From assembly GCA_934309475.1 (NCBI GenBank), contig CAKRDK010000021.1, positions 1 to 37,920 of the forward strand: a stretch of DNA of 37,920 nucleotides, written 5' to 3'. Each line of letters begins with the position of its first letter. Positions within the stretch are counted from its first letter, which is position 1. The translations under genes were made by a program, and so were the position numbers. A model generated the notes under the pieces. It did no database searches. It saw nothing but the letters and a program-made list of their open reading frames with translations, and had not been told where the DNA came from. The DNA is from an uncultured Roseburia sp. (GTDB lineage Bacteria; Bacillota; Clostridia; Lachnospirales; Lachnospiraceae). Positions 25,803-34,778 of the stretch are shown here, piece by piece.

Positions 25803-25888
25803 GGCATTGCCCGTTTGTCAAGTATAATTTGATAGAAAATTGTACAAAAATAACCATTTTTTTTCAGCAAAGAAACTGTATTTTTTAC

Positions 25889-25917
25889 TTGAGAATGAGG
25901 GAAGATTAAAGTATAAT
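25889..25917 (+). promoter_or_regulatory. Sigma-A-type promoter of the 6S RNA
   Basis: TTGAGA (25889-25894) and TATAAT (25912-25917) are separated by 17 bases, and the RNA 5' end would be near 25924. Confidence 0.75.
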
Positions 25918-25923
25918 AAAAAA

Positions 25924-26128
25924 AGAAAAAAGCCTGGGGTGTTCGACAACCCTACTATTTTGAACCTACATTTACTTTTATGGGATTCTTATATCATCAG
26001 CTAGATGTCAGGCCGCCAGATAACCTCTGCGTACGAGAGCAGCGGAAGGCAGAAAGCTGAGTGCGGTTACCCACCTAGCATTCGCTAGGAGTCAAAATCG
26101 TAGGAAACGGCATTTTGGGTTATTTTAC
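25924..26128 (+). ncRNA. ssrS: 6S RNA
   Basis: The sequence contains words I recognise from Clostridial 6S RNAs (GGGGTGTTCG, TTTTGAACCTACATTTAC and GGGATTC) and folds as a long irregular hairpin. The 5' AAAAAAGCC (25926-25934) pairs with GGCATTTT (26109-26116), and 25951-25963 pairs with 26092-26104 (12 pairs, one mismatch). TCAGCT with AGCTGA and CCGC with GCGG lie further in, with an internal bubble holding the GGGATTC segment. 6S RNA mimics an open promoter and binds sigma-A RNA polymerase in stationary phase. The 3' end is estimated from the closing stem and the following T-rich GGGTTATTTT. No tmRNA, SRP or RNase P signature fits. Confidence 0.78.
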
Positions 26129-26241
26129 AAAGGAATGATAAGATACGAAGGATTTTTAAAGTACCAAAGATAATCGGGAGTACGAAAGATTCTAAAGTAG
26201 ATCGGTATAGAGACAAAAGAATGTTTAAAAGTACCAAAGAG
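26129..26241 (+). other. AT-rich spacer with three AGTAC(C/G)AAAGA repeats
   Basis: Between the 6S RNA and the next hairpin, AGTACCAAAGA occurs at 26160-26170 and 26230-26240 and AGTACGAAAGA at 26179-26189. There is no ORF and no clear promoter. It may be a 3' extension of the 6S transcript or an unassigned leader. Confidence 0.5.
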
Positions 26242-26273
26242 AAGAAGCTGCTTTTTTAAAGCAGCTTCTTTTT
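26242..26273 (+). terminator. Rho-independent terminator before the SpoIID-like gene
   Basis: A perfect 13-bp stem (26242-26254 with 26258-26270) has a TTT loop and is followed by TTT. It ends a transcript arriving from the 6S RNA region only 19 bases before the next start codon. Confidence 0.85.
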
Positions 26274-26291
26274 ACGAAAAAACATAAAGGG

Positions 26292-28523
26292 ATGGAACGT
26301 AATTTGAAGGTGAAAAAGAAGCTATATCAGGGTCTGCTGTTGGCAATATTTACAATCGTAATTGCAATTGCGGCGGCGAAGATAAAAAAAGACGATTCAA
26401 ATATACTTGTTTTTTCGGAGGAATATGTTCCGATGCGCGAAGTGTTAGAGGAACTGACTTTCGTACCATATGAAGAAGAGGATTGGAAAAAACTGTTCCC
26501 CGGCTACAAAGAGAATGTGCTGACGCAGGAGGATGTCAGAACGTTAGCGGAGACGCTTGGGGTGTCAGAATACATAGATGAAGCAGAAACTGGAAAGAAT
26601 GTGACAAGAGCACAGTGGAACACAATTTACGAAACAATGCGAAAATATTTAGATACCGAGGAGCGCGTACAGCAGGAGACAGTGATGCTTTTAGAGGTGA
26701 TTCCGGCTGAGGATGGGTGCGTCCTGATTACAAATGTGGGAGATTATGCAGCATCTTTTGAGACGGATTATTTGGAGAAATGGCAGAATTATTCCCTTTA
26801 TATTTCAGAAGAAGCGTGTCTTGGAATCGCAGAGAAATCACAGGAGAGTGTCCGGCTTTACAACGCATTCCAGAAGGAACTGACAGAGTCGGAACTTACT
26901 TTTTTATATCAGGGAGCCGAGTACACGACCGCTATAAATGGATTAGAGCAGTCGGAGAGTCTTGTGTGCGATTTGGAGTTTCAAAATGGCTGCCTTGTCA
27001 AAAAATATGAGAAACAGGATACGATTGAGGGGGAACTGCTTTCCTACGATGACAGTAACATTGAGATTTCCGGTTATGGAAAGGTTGCTCATGAGGGGAA
27101 AGTGCCGGTGTACCAGACCTACGGAGAGGTACAGGAAAAGTCACTGTCCGATATTGTGCTTGGCAATATGAAGGTGAAATATGTGGTGGCAGGCGAGGAA
27201 GTCTGCGCTATTTTACTGGTAGAGCCGGCGCAGATTCAAAACATCCGTGTCCTTCTTTTGGAGGAGGGGGCTATCGGCAGGGCGGATGCTTATCTTAAGG
27301 TTGCAGAAGACAGTACAATATCCTGTGGGGAAGAGAAAAATCAGGTTCCGGCAGGTACACTGCTGCATGTGACAGATTACAGACTGAGTGAGACGGATGC
27401 AACGCTTTGCATCGAACCGGTATCCGATACAGGAACGGTTTCACTTTGTAATGCCGATGGAAGTGAACAGGGGAATCCATATTATGGAAGAATCGAGGTT
27501 CGTTACACGCAGGATATTGGATATACGGTTGTAAATGAAATTCCGCTTGAACAATACCTTTATGCAGTTGTGCCAAGCGAGATGCCGTCGAGTTATGGAA
27601 TCGAAGCTTTGAAGGCGCAGGCGGTCTGCGCGAGAAGCTATGCCTATATCCAGCTTTTGAAGGCGGATTATGCGTCTTACGGAGCACATATTGATGACAG
27701 TACGTCATATCAGGTTTACAATGTTTCGGGAAGAACGGAGCAGTCGGTACAGGCGGTCGATGAGACGGCTGGACAGGTGATGACGTATCACGGAGATGTC
27801 ATTGAGGCATATTATTTTTCTACCTCGTGCGGTTATACGGATACGATTGCGGTGTGGAACCAGGAAGATGACGGAACGTATGGGTATTTGCAGAAAACGT
27901 GCCTGAATACGCAGGATACTTCCAAGGATTTAACGGCAGAAGCGGATTTCCGCGAATACATTGAAAGCCCTAACGAGGGCTTTGATGCCGATACGCCGTT
28001 TTACCGTTGGAGTGCACCGGCATCCTTTACCGGGAAAGAAGATACGCTCGCTTCCATATTAAAGACGAGAAAAGGGATTGCACCACAAAATATCATTTAT
28101 TATAATAAGGAGGGCAGCGAGCAGGCAGAGGAGATGGATTCCTTTGGAAAGCTGCAGGCTGTCACAGTTACACAGAGGAGTGCATCCGGTTCTATTTTGA
28201 ATCTGCGTTTGCAGTATGAAAATGGTGCAGTGGATGTAAAAACCGAGTATAATATCCGAAGAGTGTTAGGTGTCGGAGCCGGAGTGATTACGCTTTCCGA
28301 TGGCGGGGAACGTGAGATGACGATTCTGCCAAGTGCGTATTGCGCGGTGATTCCACTCGAGGACGGCAGTTATAAGATATACGGCGGCGGGTATGGTCAT
28401 GGTCTTGGCATGAGTCAGAACGGAGCAAACGGGCTGGCGGCGCAGGGGAAGAATTATCAGGAGATACTGGAATTTTTCTATCATGACATCACCTTAAGCA
28501 ACATGAATGAAAGAGTAGAGTAA
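26292..28523 (+). CDS. SpoIID/LytB-domain protein, membrane-anchored
   Basis: A 743-residue protein with an N-terminal transmembrane anchor (about 12-29), a long unassigned extracytoplasmic region (about 40-380) and a C-terminal SpoIID domain. The domain shows NEIPLEQYLYAVVPSEMP with the likely catalytic glutamate E430, GIEALKAQAVCARSYA, YFSTSCGYT and the terminal GGYGHGLGMSQNGANGLA. SpoIID enzymes are lytic transglycosylases that trim denuded peptidoglycan during engulfment. This protein is about twice the length of SpoIID proper, so a vegetative wall role is equally possible. Start uncertainty: AAAGGG abuts ATG 26292, so the TTG at 26304 is an alternative. YihY follows after 16 bases in an apparent operon. 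Confidence 0.88.
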   Translation: MERNLKVKKKLYQGLLLAIFTIVIAIAAAKIKKDDSNILVFSEEYVPMREVLEELTFVPYEEEDWKKLFPGYKENVLTQEDVRTLAETLGVSEYIDEAETGKNVTRAQWNTIYETMRKYLDTEERVQQETVMLLEVIPAEDGCVLITNVGDYAASFETDYLEKWQNYSLYISEEACLGIAEKSQESVRLYNAFQKELTESELTFLYQGAEYTTAINGLEQSESLVCDLEFQNGCLVKKYEKQDTIEGELLSYDDSNIEISGYGKVAHEGKVPVYQTYGEVQEKSLSDIVLGNMKVKYVVAGEEVCAILLVEPAQIQNIRVLLLEEGAIGRADAYLKVAEDSTISCGEEKNQVPAGTLLHVTDYRLSETDATLCIEPVSDTGTVSLCNADGSEQGNPYYGRIEVRYTQDIGYTVVNEIPLEQYLYAVVPSEMPSSYGIEALKAQAVCARSYAYIQLLKADYASYGAHIDDSTSYQVYNVSGRTEQSVQAVDETAGQVMTYHGDVIEAYYFSTSCGYTDTIAVWNQEDDGTYGYLQKTCLNTQDTSKDLTAEADFREYIESPNEGFDADTPFYRWSAPASFTGKEDTLASILKTRKGIAPQNIIYYNKEGSEQAEEMDSFGKLQAVTVTQRSASGSILNLRLQYENGAVDVKTEYNIRRVLGVGAGVITLSDGGEREMTILPSAYCAVIPLEDGSYKIYGGGYGHGLGMSQNGANGLAAQGKNYQEILEFFYHDITLSNMNERVE

Positions 28524-28539
28524 GTCAGGAAAAGAGTTT

Positions 28540-29403
28540 ATGATTTGGAAAATAATTGGAAATGTAGTTGCGTTTATGGATAAATGTAAGCGCGACAAGA
28601 TAAACGCATATTCGGCGCAGGCGGCATTTTTTATCATTTTGTCGGCTATCCCATTTTTGATGGTGTTTTCGTCACTGCTTCAATATACAAGTGTTTCGGA
28701 AAGCTATATCATGCAGGTGGTCGATCGGCTGATGCCGGAATATATTTCGCCGTTTGTGATTTCGGTGATTGAGGAAGTGTATAACCGTTCCTTTGGTATT
28801 ATTTCCGTGACGGCGATTGCGGCAATCTGGTCGGCGGCAAAGGGCGTCCAGTATATGACAGACGGGCTGAATTCGTGCAATGATTTAGAGGAGACCAGAA
28901 ACTGGTTTGTGCTTCGCTTGTGGGCGATTGTGTATACGGTCATTTTCTTAGTTGCCATCATCTTTTTGCTTGTCGTTTTAGTCTTTGGCAATTCTTTACA
29001 GACATTAGCGACACATTATCTGCCGTTTATGACGCACATTACAAATTTGTTTTCAAGTCTGCGCGGACTGATTATGCTTGGAATTTTGATCTTATTTTTT
29101 GATATTGTCTTCACAAAACTGCCAAACCGGAAGCTTACCTTTAAAAGCCAGCTTCCGGGGGCGGTTATCTGTGCTGTGGCATGGTATGTGTTTTCATTTG
29201 GATTATCCATCTATGTGGACTACTTCAACGGATTTTCCATGTACGGCAGCCTGACAACCATTGCACTTATTATGTTATGGATTTACTTTTGTATGTATAT
29301 CATGATGATGTGTGCAGAAGTGAATGTTGTGTTCAATGACAGTTTTACAAAATGGCTCAAGCGCGATAAGACAAAGAAGAAAAACCATAGAAAAAGGGCT
29401 TGA
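28540..29403 (+). CDS. YihY/BrkB family membrane protein
   Basis: A 287-residue integral membrane protein with about six transmembrane helices and the YihY layout: an N-terminal amphipathic part with KINAYSAQAAFFIILSAIPF, then SVTAIAAIWSAAKGVQYMTDGLN, and a C-terminal WIYFCMYIMMMCAEVNVVF followed by a basic tail. The family was once called ribonuclease BN by mistake; its function is unknown and transport is suspected. AGGAAAAG precedes the ATG. It is cotranscribed with the SpoIID-like gene. Its stop codon overlaps the -35 element of the pheST T-box promoter. Confidence 0.92.
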   Translation: MIWKIIGNVVAFMDKCKRDKINAYSAQAAFFIILSAIPFLMVFSSLLQYTSVSESYIMQVVDRLMPEYISPFVISVIEEVYNRSFGIISVTAIAAIWSAAKGVQYMTDGLNSCNDLEETRNWFVLRLWAIVYTVIFLVAIIFLLVVLVFGNSLQTLATHYLPFMTHITNLFSSLRGLIMLGILILFFDIVFTKLPNRKLTFKSQLPGAVICAVAWYVFSFGLSIYVDYFNGFSMYGSLTTIALIMLWIYFCMYIMMMCAEVNVVFNDSFTKWLKRDKTKKKNHRKRA

Positions 29404-29428
29404 TGTTTTATTTTTCCTGTGCTAGAAT
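29400..29428 (+). promoter_or_regulatory. Promoter of the pheST T-box transcript
   Basis: TTGATG (29400-29405, overlapping the YihY stop) and TAGAAT (29423-29428) are separated by 17 bases. Confidence 0.65.
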
Positions 29429-29434
29429 GTGACA

Positions 29435-29688
29435 TATATCGAAAAAGCAAGGAATGTGTTAAGTAGTGAACTATACTTTTTGCAGAGAGAGCAGGTCATC
29501 GGCTGGAAGCCCGCTTAAGGTAAGGTAGGAAGCGAATTTCGCACAGGAGCTCTTTGGGTGAACAGGAAGTAGCCCAAAGCGGAGACTGCACGTTACGCAG
29601 AATTGAGTGCTTTTAGTGTAAGCTGGAAGAATCAGGGTGGTATCGCGGAATTATTCGTCCCTTAAGACGAATAGTTACCGCGTTTTTT
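29435..29688 (+). promoter_or_regulatory. T-box riboswitch leader, phenylalanine-specific
   Basis: The T-box AGGGTGGTATCGCGG (TGGT at 29638-29641) departs from the usual TGGNACC by a T in the last triplet. The terminator hairpin pairs CGCGG (29644-29648) with CCGCG (29678-29682) and 29652-29659 with 29666-29673, followed by TTTTTT. In the stem I region, GCGAATTTCGC places TTC (Phe) at 29538-29540 as the likely specifier, agreeing with the downstream pheS-pheT. Uncharged tRNA-Phe should allow read-through. Confidence 0.92.
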
Positions 29689-29785
29689 GTTTGTGGCAAA
29701 ACGCCCCACAGGATGCAAAAATACGTGTAAAAGGTACACGGGATTTGATAAAAAGAGAAGATATGTGAAGAAAGGAAATGGAAAA

Positions 29786-30805
29786 ATGAAAGAAAAGTTG
29801 CAGAAAATCAGAGAAGAAGCAATGCACCAGATTGAACAGTCTGCAGATTTAGGAAAGTTAAACGATGTGCGTGTTGCAATTCTTGGTAAAAAAGGAGAAT
29901 TGACCGCTGTTTTGAAGGGCATGAAGGATGTCAGCCCGGAGGAACGTCCGTTAGTCGGACAGCTTGTCAACGAGACACGCGAGAGCATCGAGAGAAAATT
30001 AGAAGAGACAAAGGCAAAATTAGAGGCCGCTGAGTTAGAGGCAAGATTAAAACATGAAGTTATCGATGTCACACTGCCTTCTAAAAAGAACAAGGTCGGA
30101 CATCGTCATCCGAATACCATCGCATTAGAAGAAGTAGAAAAGATTTTTACAGGCATGGGCTATGAAGTAGTAGAAGGACCTGAAGTAGAATATGATTACT
30201 ACAACTTCGAGGCACTTAATATTCCGGCAAATCATCCGGCAAAGGACGAGCAGGATACCTTCTATATCAATGATAAGATTGTCCTTCGTACACAGACCTC
30301 TCCGGTACAGGTTCGTGTGATGGAGAAAGGAAAGCTTCCAATCCGTATGATTGCACCGGGAAGAGTATTCCGTTCCGATGAAGTGGATGCAACACATTCT
30401 CCTTCTTTCCACCAGATTGAGGGTATGGTTATTGATAAAAATATAACATTCGCAGACTTAAAGGGAACATTGGCTGAATTTGCAAAACGTTTATTTGGAA
30501 AAGACACCAAAGTAAAATTCCGTCCACATCATTTCCCGTTTACAGAGCCAAGTGCAGAGATGGACGTAACCTGTTTCAAGTGTGGAGGAAAAGGATGCCG
30601 TTTCTGTAAGGGAGAAGGCTGGATTGAAATTTTAGGATGTGGTATGGTGCATCCAAAGGTACTTCGCATGAGTGGCATTGATCCGGAAGAATATTCAGGC
30701 TTTGCATTCGGAATCGGCTTAGAGAGAATTGCATTGTTGAAATACGAAATCGACGATATGCGTCTTTTATATGAAAATGATGACAGATTCTTAAAACAGT
30801 TTTAA
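29786..30805 (+). CDS. pheS: Phenylalanyl-tRNA synthetase alpha subunit
   Basis: A 339-residue class II synthetase subunit. Residues 1-90 form the N-terminal coiled coil that contacts tRNA. The catalytic core shows motif 2 ([23 protein letters not shown]) and motif 3 ([16 protein letters not shown]), and a [17 protein letters not shown] insert is rich in cysteines, as in many Firmicute PheS. The open frame extends upstream to 29687, but that part lies in the T-box terminator and its spacer. ATG 29786 has AAAGGA 9 bases upstream and gives the family length. It is the first gene of pheS-pheT-queA-PilZ. Confidence 0.96.
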   Translation: MKEKLQKIREEAMHQIEQSADLGKLNDVRVAILGKKGELTAVLKGMKDVSPEERPLVGQLVNETRESIERKLEETKAKLEAAELEARLKHEVIDVTLPSKKNKVGHRHPNTIALEEVEKIFTGMGYEVVEGPEVEYDYYNFEALNIPANHPAKDEQDTFYINDKIVLRTQTSPVQVRVMEKGKLPIRMIAPGRVFRSDEVDATHSPSFHQIEGMVIDKNITFADLKGTLAEFAKRLFGKDTKVKFRPHHFPFTEPSAEMDVTCFKCGGKGCRFCKGEGWIEILGCGMVHPKVLRMSGIDPEEYSGFAFGIGLERIALLKYEIDDMRLLYENDDRFLKQF

Positions 30806-30849
30806 TTTGAGCAGAATGTAACGCATAGAAGAGTAGAAGGAGAATAGAA

Positions 30850-33267
30850 ATGAATACATCATTAAATTGGATTAAAGATTTAGTACCTGGGCTTGATGTA
30901 ACACCTCAGGAATATATGGATGCCATGACATTGTCAGGTTCAAAAGTAGAAGGCTATGAGTGCCTCGATGCGGATTTAGAGAAAATCGTCATCGGACAGG
31001 TAGAGAAAATTGAGCGTCATCCGGATGCGGACAAGCTTGTCATCTGCCAGGTGAATGTCGGAAGTGAGACAACACAGATTGTAACAGGTGCACAAAATGT
31101 GACAGAAGGATGCAAAGTGCCGGTTGTATTAGACGGTGGACGTGTTGCAGGCGGACATGATGGCACTAAGACACCGGGCGGCATTAAAATCAAAAAAGGA
31201 AAACTCCGTGGAGTAGAATCAAACGGTATGATGTGCTCTATCGAGGAACTCGGTTCTAACACCGATATGTTCCCGCTTGCAGCGGAAGATGGACTCTACA
31301 TTTTACCGGAAGATGCTCCGGTCGGCGAGAACGCAGCCACATACTTAGGCTTAGATGATGCGGTTGTAGAGTATGAGATTACTTCAAACCGTGTGGACTG
31401 TTTTGCAGTATTAGGAATCGCGCGCGAGGCAGCCGCAACTTTTGGTAAGAAATTTGTTCCTCCGGTTGTGACAGAGACAGGAAATGCAGAAGATGTCAAT
31501 GATTTCATCAAGGTAACGGTAAAAGACAGCGATTTATGTTCCCGTTACACAGCAAGAGTTGTAAAAAATATCAAGATTGCACCTTCACCGGAATGGATGC
31601 AAAAACGTCTCCGTTCGCAGGGAATCCGTCCAATCAATAACATTGTCGATATTACAAACTATGTAATGGAAGAATACGGACAGCCGATGCATGCATACGA
31701 TTTAGATACCATTGAGGGAAAAGAAATCGTGGTAAGACGTGCAGAAAAAGGTGAGAAATTCGTTACCTTAGACGGACAGGAGCGAGAGATGGATGACTCC
31801 GTACTCATGATTTGTGATGGTAAGAAAGCAGTTGGCATTGCAGGTATCATGGGTGGTGAGAATTCCATGATTACAGACAATGTGACAACAATGCTTTTTG
31901 AAGCAGCATGTTTTGATGGAACCAATATCCGCCTTTCCAGCAAGAAAATCGGTCTTAGAACAGACGCATCTTCTAAATTTGAAAAGGGATTAGACCCGAA
32001 CAATGCGATGGAAGCCATGAATCGTGCCTGCCAGTTGATGGAAGAGTTAGGAGCCGGTGAAGTCGTCGGAGGAGCAGTCGATATTTACCCTGTGAAAAAA
32101 GAGGGAAGACGTATTCCATTCGAACCTGAAAAATACAATAAATTATTGGGAACAGACATCGCACCGGAGACAATGCTTGGTTACTTTAAAGCAATCGATT
32201 TAGGATACGATGAAGCTGCAAACGAGATTTTAGTCCCATCCTGGAGACAGGATTTAGAGTGTGATGCAGATATGGCAGAAGAGGTTGCCAGATTCTTCGG
32301 CTACGACAAGATTCCAACTACACTTCCAAGTGGAGAATCCACAACAGGCATGATTTCCTTTAAAATGGAAGTGGAAGGTGTCGCAAGAGAAATCGCAGAG
32401 TTCTGTGGATTTTCACAGGCAATGACCTATTCCTTCGAAAGTCCGAAAGTTTACGATAAATTACTGCTTCCTGCAGATGCAAAAGAACGTCAGGCTGTTG
32501 TCATCAGCAACCCATTAGGAGAAGACTTCTCCATCATGAGAACCGTTTCTTTAAACGGTATGCTGACTTCGCTTTCTACAAACATGAACCGTAGAAATAA
32601 AGATGTCCGCCTCTACGAACTTGGTAATATTTACCTTCCAAAGCAGGTGCCGGTAACAGAGCTTCCGGAGGAGAGAATGCAGTTTACACTCGGAATGTAT
32701 GGAGAAGGCGATTTCTATACAATGAAGGGTGTAGTTGAAGAATTCCTCTACAAAGTAGGAATGAAAAAGAAAGCAGAATATGACCCACAGGCAGGCAAGA
32801 CCTTCCTGCATCCGGGACGTCAGGCAAATATTATCTACGATGGAACTGTAATCGGTTATTTAGGAGAGGTTCATCCTACCGTTGCAGCAAATTATTCCAT
32901 GAAAGAGCGCGTTTATGTCGCAGTGATTGACATGCCGGAAATCGTTGCAAGAGCAAGCTTTGCCCGCAAATATACCGGAATCGCCAAATTCCCTGCTGCA
33001 ACACGTGATATTTCCATGGTGGTACCAAAAGATGTACTTGCAGGAGATATCGAAAAAATCTTCGATGCAAAGGGCGGCAATTTCTTAGAAAGTTATCAGT
33101 TGTTTGATATTTACGAGGGTGCACAGATTAAACTTGGCTACAAATCGATTGCCTACTCCTTAAGCTTCCGTGCAAAAGACAGAAACTTAGAGGAAACAGA
33201 CATCACAGGAGCGATGAACAGAATCGTGAAAGCACTCGAAGGTATCGGAGCTGAACTTCGTAAATAG
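30850..33267 (+). CDS. pheT: Phenylalanyl-tRNA synthetase beta subunit
   Basis: An 805-residue subunit with the standard order of domains: an N-terminal segment (SLNWIKDLVPGLDVTPQEY), the EMAP-type tRNA-binding domain (about 40-150, KIERHPDADKLVICQVNVG), the B3/B4 editing domain (about 205-380), B5 (about 400-470), a class II-like core (about 480-670) and the C-terminal ferredoxin-fold anticodon-binding domain (about 710-804). It forms the alpha2-beta2 enzyme with PheS, which lies 44 bases upstream. AGAAGGAGAATAG precedes the ATG. Length is normal. Confidence 0.97.
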   Translation: MNTSLNWIKDLVPGLDVTPQEYMDAMTLSGSKVEGYECLDADLEKIVIGQVEKIERHPDADKLVICQVNVGSETTQIVTGAQNVTEGCKVPVVLDGGRVAGGHDGTKTPGGIKIKKGKLRGVESNGMMCSIEELGSNTDMFPLAAEDGLYILPEDAPVGENAATYLGLDDAVVEYEITSNRVDCFAVLGIAREAAATFGKKFVPPVVTETGNAEDVNDFIKVTVKDSDLCSRYTARVVKNIKIAPSPEWMQKRLRSQGIRPINNIVDITNYVMEEYGQPMHAYDLDTIEGKEIVVRRAEKGEKFVTLDGQEREMDDSVLMICDGKKAVGIAGIMGGENSMITDNVTTMLFEAACFDGTNIRLSSKKIGLRTDASSKFEKGLDPNNAMEAMNRACQLMEELGAGEVVGGAVDIYPVKKEGRRIPFEPEKYNKLLGTDIAPETMLGYFKAIDLGYDEAANEILVPSWRQDLECDADMAEEVARFFGYDKIPTTLPSGESTTGMISFKMEVEGVAREIAEFCGFSQAMTYSFESPKVYDKLLLPADAKERQAVVISNPLGEDFSIMRTVSLNGMLTSLSTNMNRRNKDVRLYELGNIYLPKQVPVTELPEERMQFTLGMYGEGDFYTMKGVVEEFLYKVGMKKKAEYDPQAGKTFLHPGRQANIIYDGTVIGYLGEVHPTVAANYSMKERVYVAVIDMPEIVARASFARKYTGIAKFPAATRDISMVVPKDVLAGDIEKIFDAKGGNFLESYQLFDIYEGAQIKLGYKSIAYSLSFRAKDRNLEETDITGAMNRIVKALEGIGAELRK

Positions 33268-33292
33268 TGATTGGAAAAGGATATACAGATAA

Positions 33293-34330
33293 ATGGATGT
33301 AAAAGATTTTTATTATGATCTTCCAGAGGAACTGATTGCACAGGACCCTCTGGAGGACCGTTCAAGTTCAAGACTTATGGTTCTTGACAAAAAAACGGGC
33401 GAGATAGAACATAAGATTTTCAAAGATATTATTGATTATCTCGAGCCTGGTGACTGCCTTGTCTTAAATAATACCAAGGTAATTCCGGCACGTTTGTATG
33501 GGGCAAAAGAGGGAACCGATGCCAAAATCGAGATTCTTTTGCTGAAACGGAAGGAAAATGATGTCTGGGAGACTCTGGTAAAACCTGGGAAAAAGTGTAA
33601 AGTCGGCACAAGAATTATTTTTGGAGACGGTATCCTGGTGGGAGAAGTCATTGATATTGTCGAAGAGGGAAATCGTCTCATTAAGTTTTATTATGAGGGC
33701 ATTTTTGAAGAAATCTTAGACCGGTTAGGACAGATGCCGCTGCCACCGTACATTACACACCAGCTCAAGGATAAGAACCGTTATCAGACGGTTTATGCAA
33801 AATATGATGGTTCTGCAGCTGCACCGACAGCGGGACTTCACTTTACGCCTGAGTTATTACAGCAGGTAAGGGAAAAAGGCGTGGAGATTGCAGAGGTAAC
33901 GCTTCATGTCGGACTTGGAACCTTCCGTCCGGTAAAGGAATCGGATGTCTTAAAACATCACATGCATTCCGAATTTTACCGGATTACACAGGAGGAAGCC
34001 GATAAGATTAATAAGGCAAAGAAGGAGGGACATCGTGTCATTTCTGTCGGAACAACGAGTACAAGAACATTGGAATCCGCTGCGGATGAGAATGGATTTT
34101 TGACAGAAAAGAGCGGCTGGACGGAGATTTTTATTTATCCGGGATACCAGTTTAAAGTAATTGATGCTCTGATTACGAATTTCCATCTTCCGGAATCAAC
34201 GCTCGTAATGTTAGTGTCAGCACTCGCCGGAAGAGAACATGTATTGAATGCATACAAGATTGCCGTAGAGGAGAAATATCGATTCTTCAGTTTTGGAGAT
34301 GCTATGTTGATTGTCGATAAAACAAAATGA
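33293..34330 (+). CDS. queA: S-adenosylmethionine:tRNA ribosyltransferase-isomerase
   Basis: A 345-residue enzyme that transfers the ribosyl part of S-adenosylmethionine to preQ1 in tRNA to form epoxyqueuosine. Family signatures are visible: [30 protein letters not shown], a conserved [22 protein letters not shown] block, [13 protein letters not shown] and [17 protein letters not shown]. It starts 25 bases after pheT and is in the same apparent operon, so this tRNA modification gene may respond to the Phe T-box. The ribosome site AAAGGA has rather long spacing. tgt is not in the window. Confidence 0.96.
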   Translation: MDVKDFYYDLPEELIAQDPLEDRSSSRLMVLDKKTGEIEHKIFKDIIDYLEPGDCLVLNNTKVIPARLYGAKEGTDAKIEILLLKRKENDVWETLVKPGKKCKVGTRIIFGDGILVGEVIDIVEEGNRLIKFYYEGIFEEILDRLGQMPLPPYITHQLKDKNRYQTVYAKYDGSAAAPTAGLHFTPELLQQVREKGVEIAEVTLHVGLGTFRPVKESDVLKHHMHSEFYRITQEEADKINKAKKEGHRVISVGTTSTRTLESAADENGFLTEKSGWTEIFIYPGYQFKVIDALITNFHLPESTLVMLVSALAGREHVLNAYKIAVEEKYRFFSFGDAMLIVDKTK

Positions 34331-34346
34331 AAGGCATGGTTATGAT

Positions 34347-34685
34347 ATGGAAGAAAAGAGGAGACATAAACGGTTAGAAATTGATGTGACGGTTCAGTTA
34401 GAACGTTTAGACGAGGACGGCATTACAACATTGAAATTTATTCATGTTGATGTCACGGATATTTCGCGCAGTGGAATTGGATTTACTGCAAATCGTGAAT
34501 TAGAAATCGGTACTTATTATGATACCAAGATTCAGATTTGGACGAAAGAAGTCGTGGATGCAGTGGTTGAAATTGTCCGCTGTGAGAAAAAAGAGGATGG
34601 CTACCACTATGGCGGCGTTTTTATCGGCATGACGGATACCGATGCACTTAAAATTGATATTTACCAGATTTTTAATGATTTATAA
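34347..34685 (+). CDS. PilZ domain protein, probable c-di-GMP receptor
   Basis: A 112-residue stand-alone PilZ domain. Both c-di-GMP-binding motifs are intact: RxxxR at R5-R9 (KRRHKRLEID) and DxSxxG at D38-G43 (DISRSG), followed by the beta-barrel strands. Such small proteins bind c-di-GMP and act on unknown partners. A longer frame using TTG 34311 would overlap queA; ATG 34347 begins right before the RxxxR motif, with AAAGG upstream at wide spacing. It is the last gene of the pheST-queA operon and is followed by a terminator. Confidence 0.9.
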   Translation: MEEKRRHKRLEIDVTVQLERLDEDGITTLKFIHVDVTDISRSGIGFTANRELEIGTYYDTKIQIWTKEVVDAVVEIVRCEKKEDGYHYGGVFIGMTDTDALKIDIYQIFNDL

Positions 34686-34700
34686 TAATTTATAAGGGAA

Positions 34701-34734
34701 AAAGCCGGCATAGCTGAGACTGTGCTGGCTTTTC
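34701..34734 (+). terminator. Terminator of the pheST-queA-PilZ operon
   Basis: A stem from 34703-34713 to 34720-34730 (11 pairs, two G-T) has a CTGAGA loop and is followed by TTTCTTC. A-rich sequence precedes it. Confidence 0.85.
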
Positions 34735-34778
34735 TTCTGAATATTTCTTTGCGTGGAAAAATATAAGGAGAGGGAAAC

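Noticed and set aside
25924..26128. SRP RNA, tmRNA or RNase P RNA instead of 6S RNA
   Set aside because: The SRP GGAAG-tetraloop helix, the tmRNA TTCGAATC/CCA end and the RNase P GAGGAAAGTCC core are all absent.
26292..28523. Call as the sporulation protein SpoIID itself
   Set aside because: The C-terminal domain matches, but the protein is about twice the usual length with a long unassigned N-terminal region and no SpoIIR/SpoIIQ or spoIIID neighbours, so only the domain-level name was used.
29687..29785. N-terminal extension of pheS
   Set aside because: It begins in the T run of the T-box terminator; ATG 29786 has a proper ribosome site and gives the normal PheS length.
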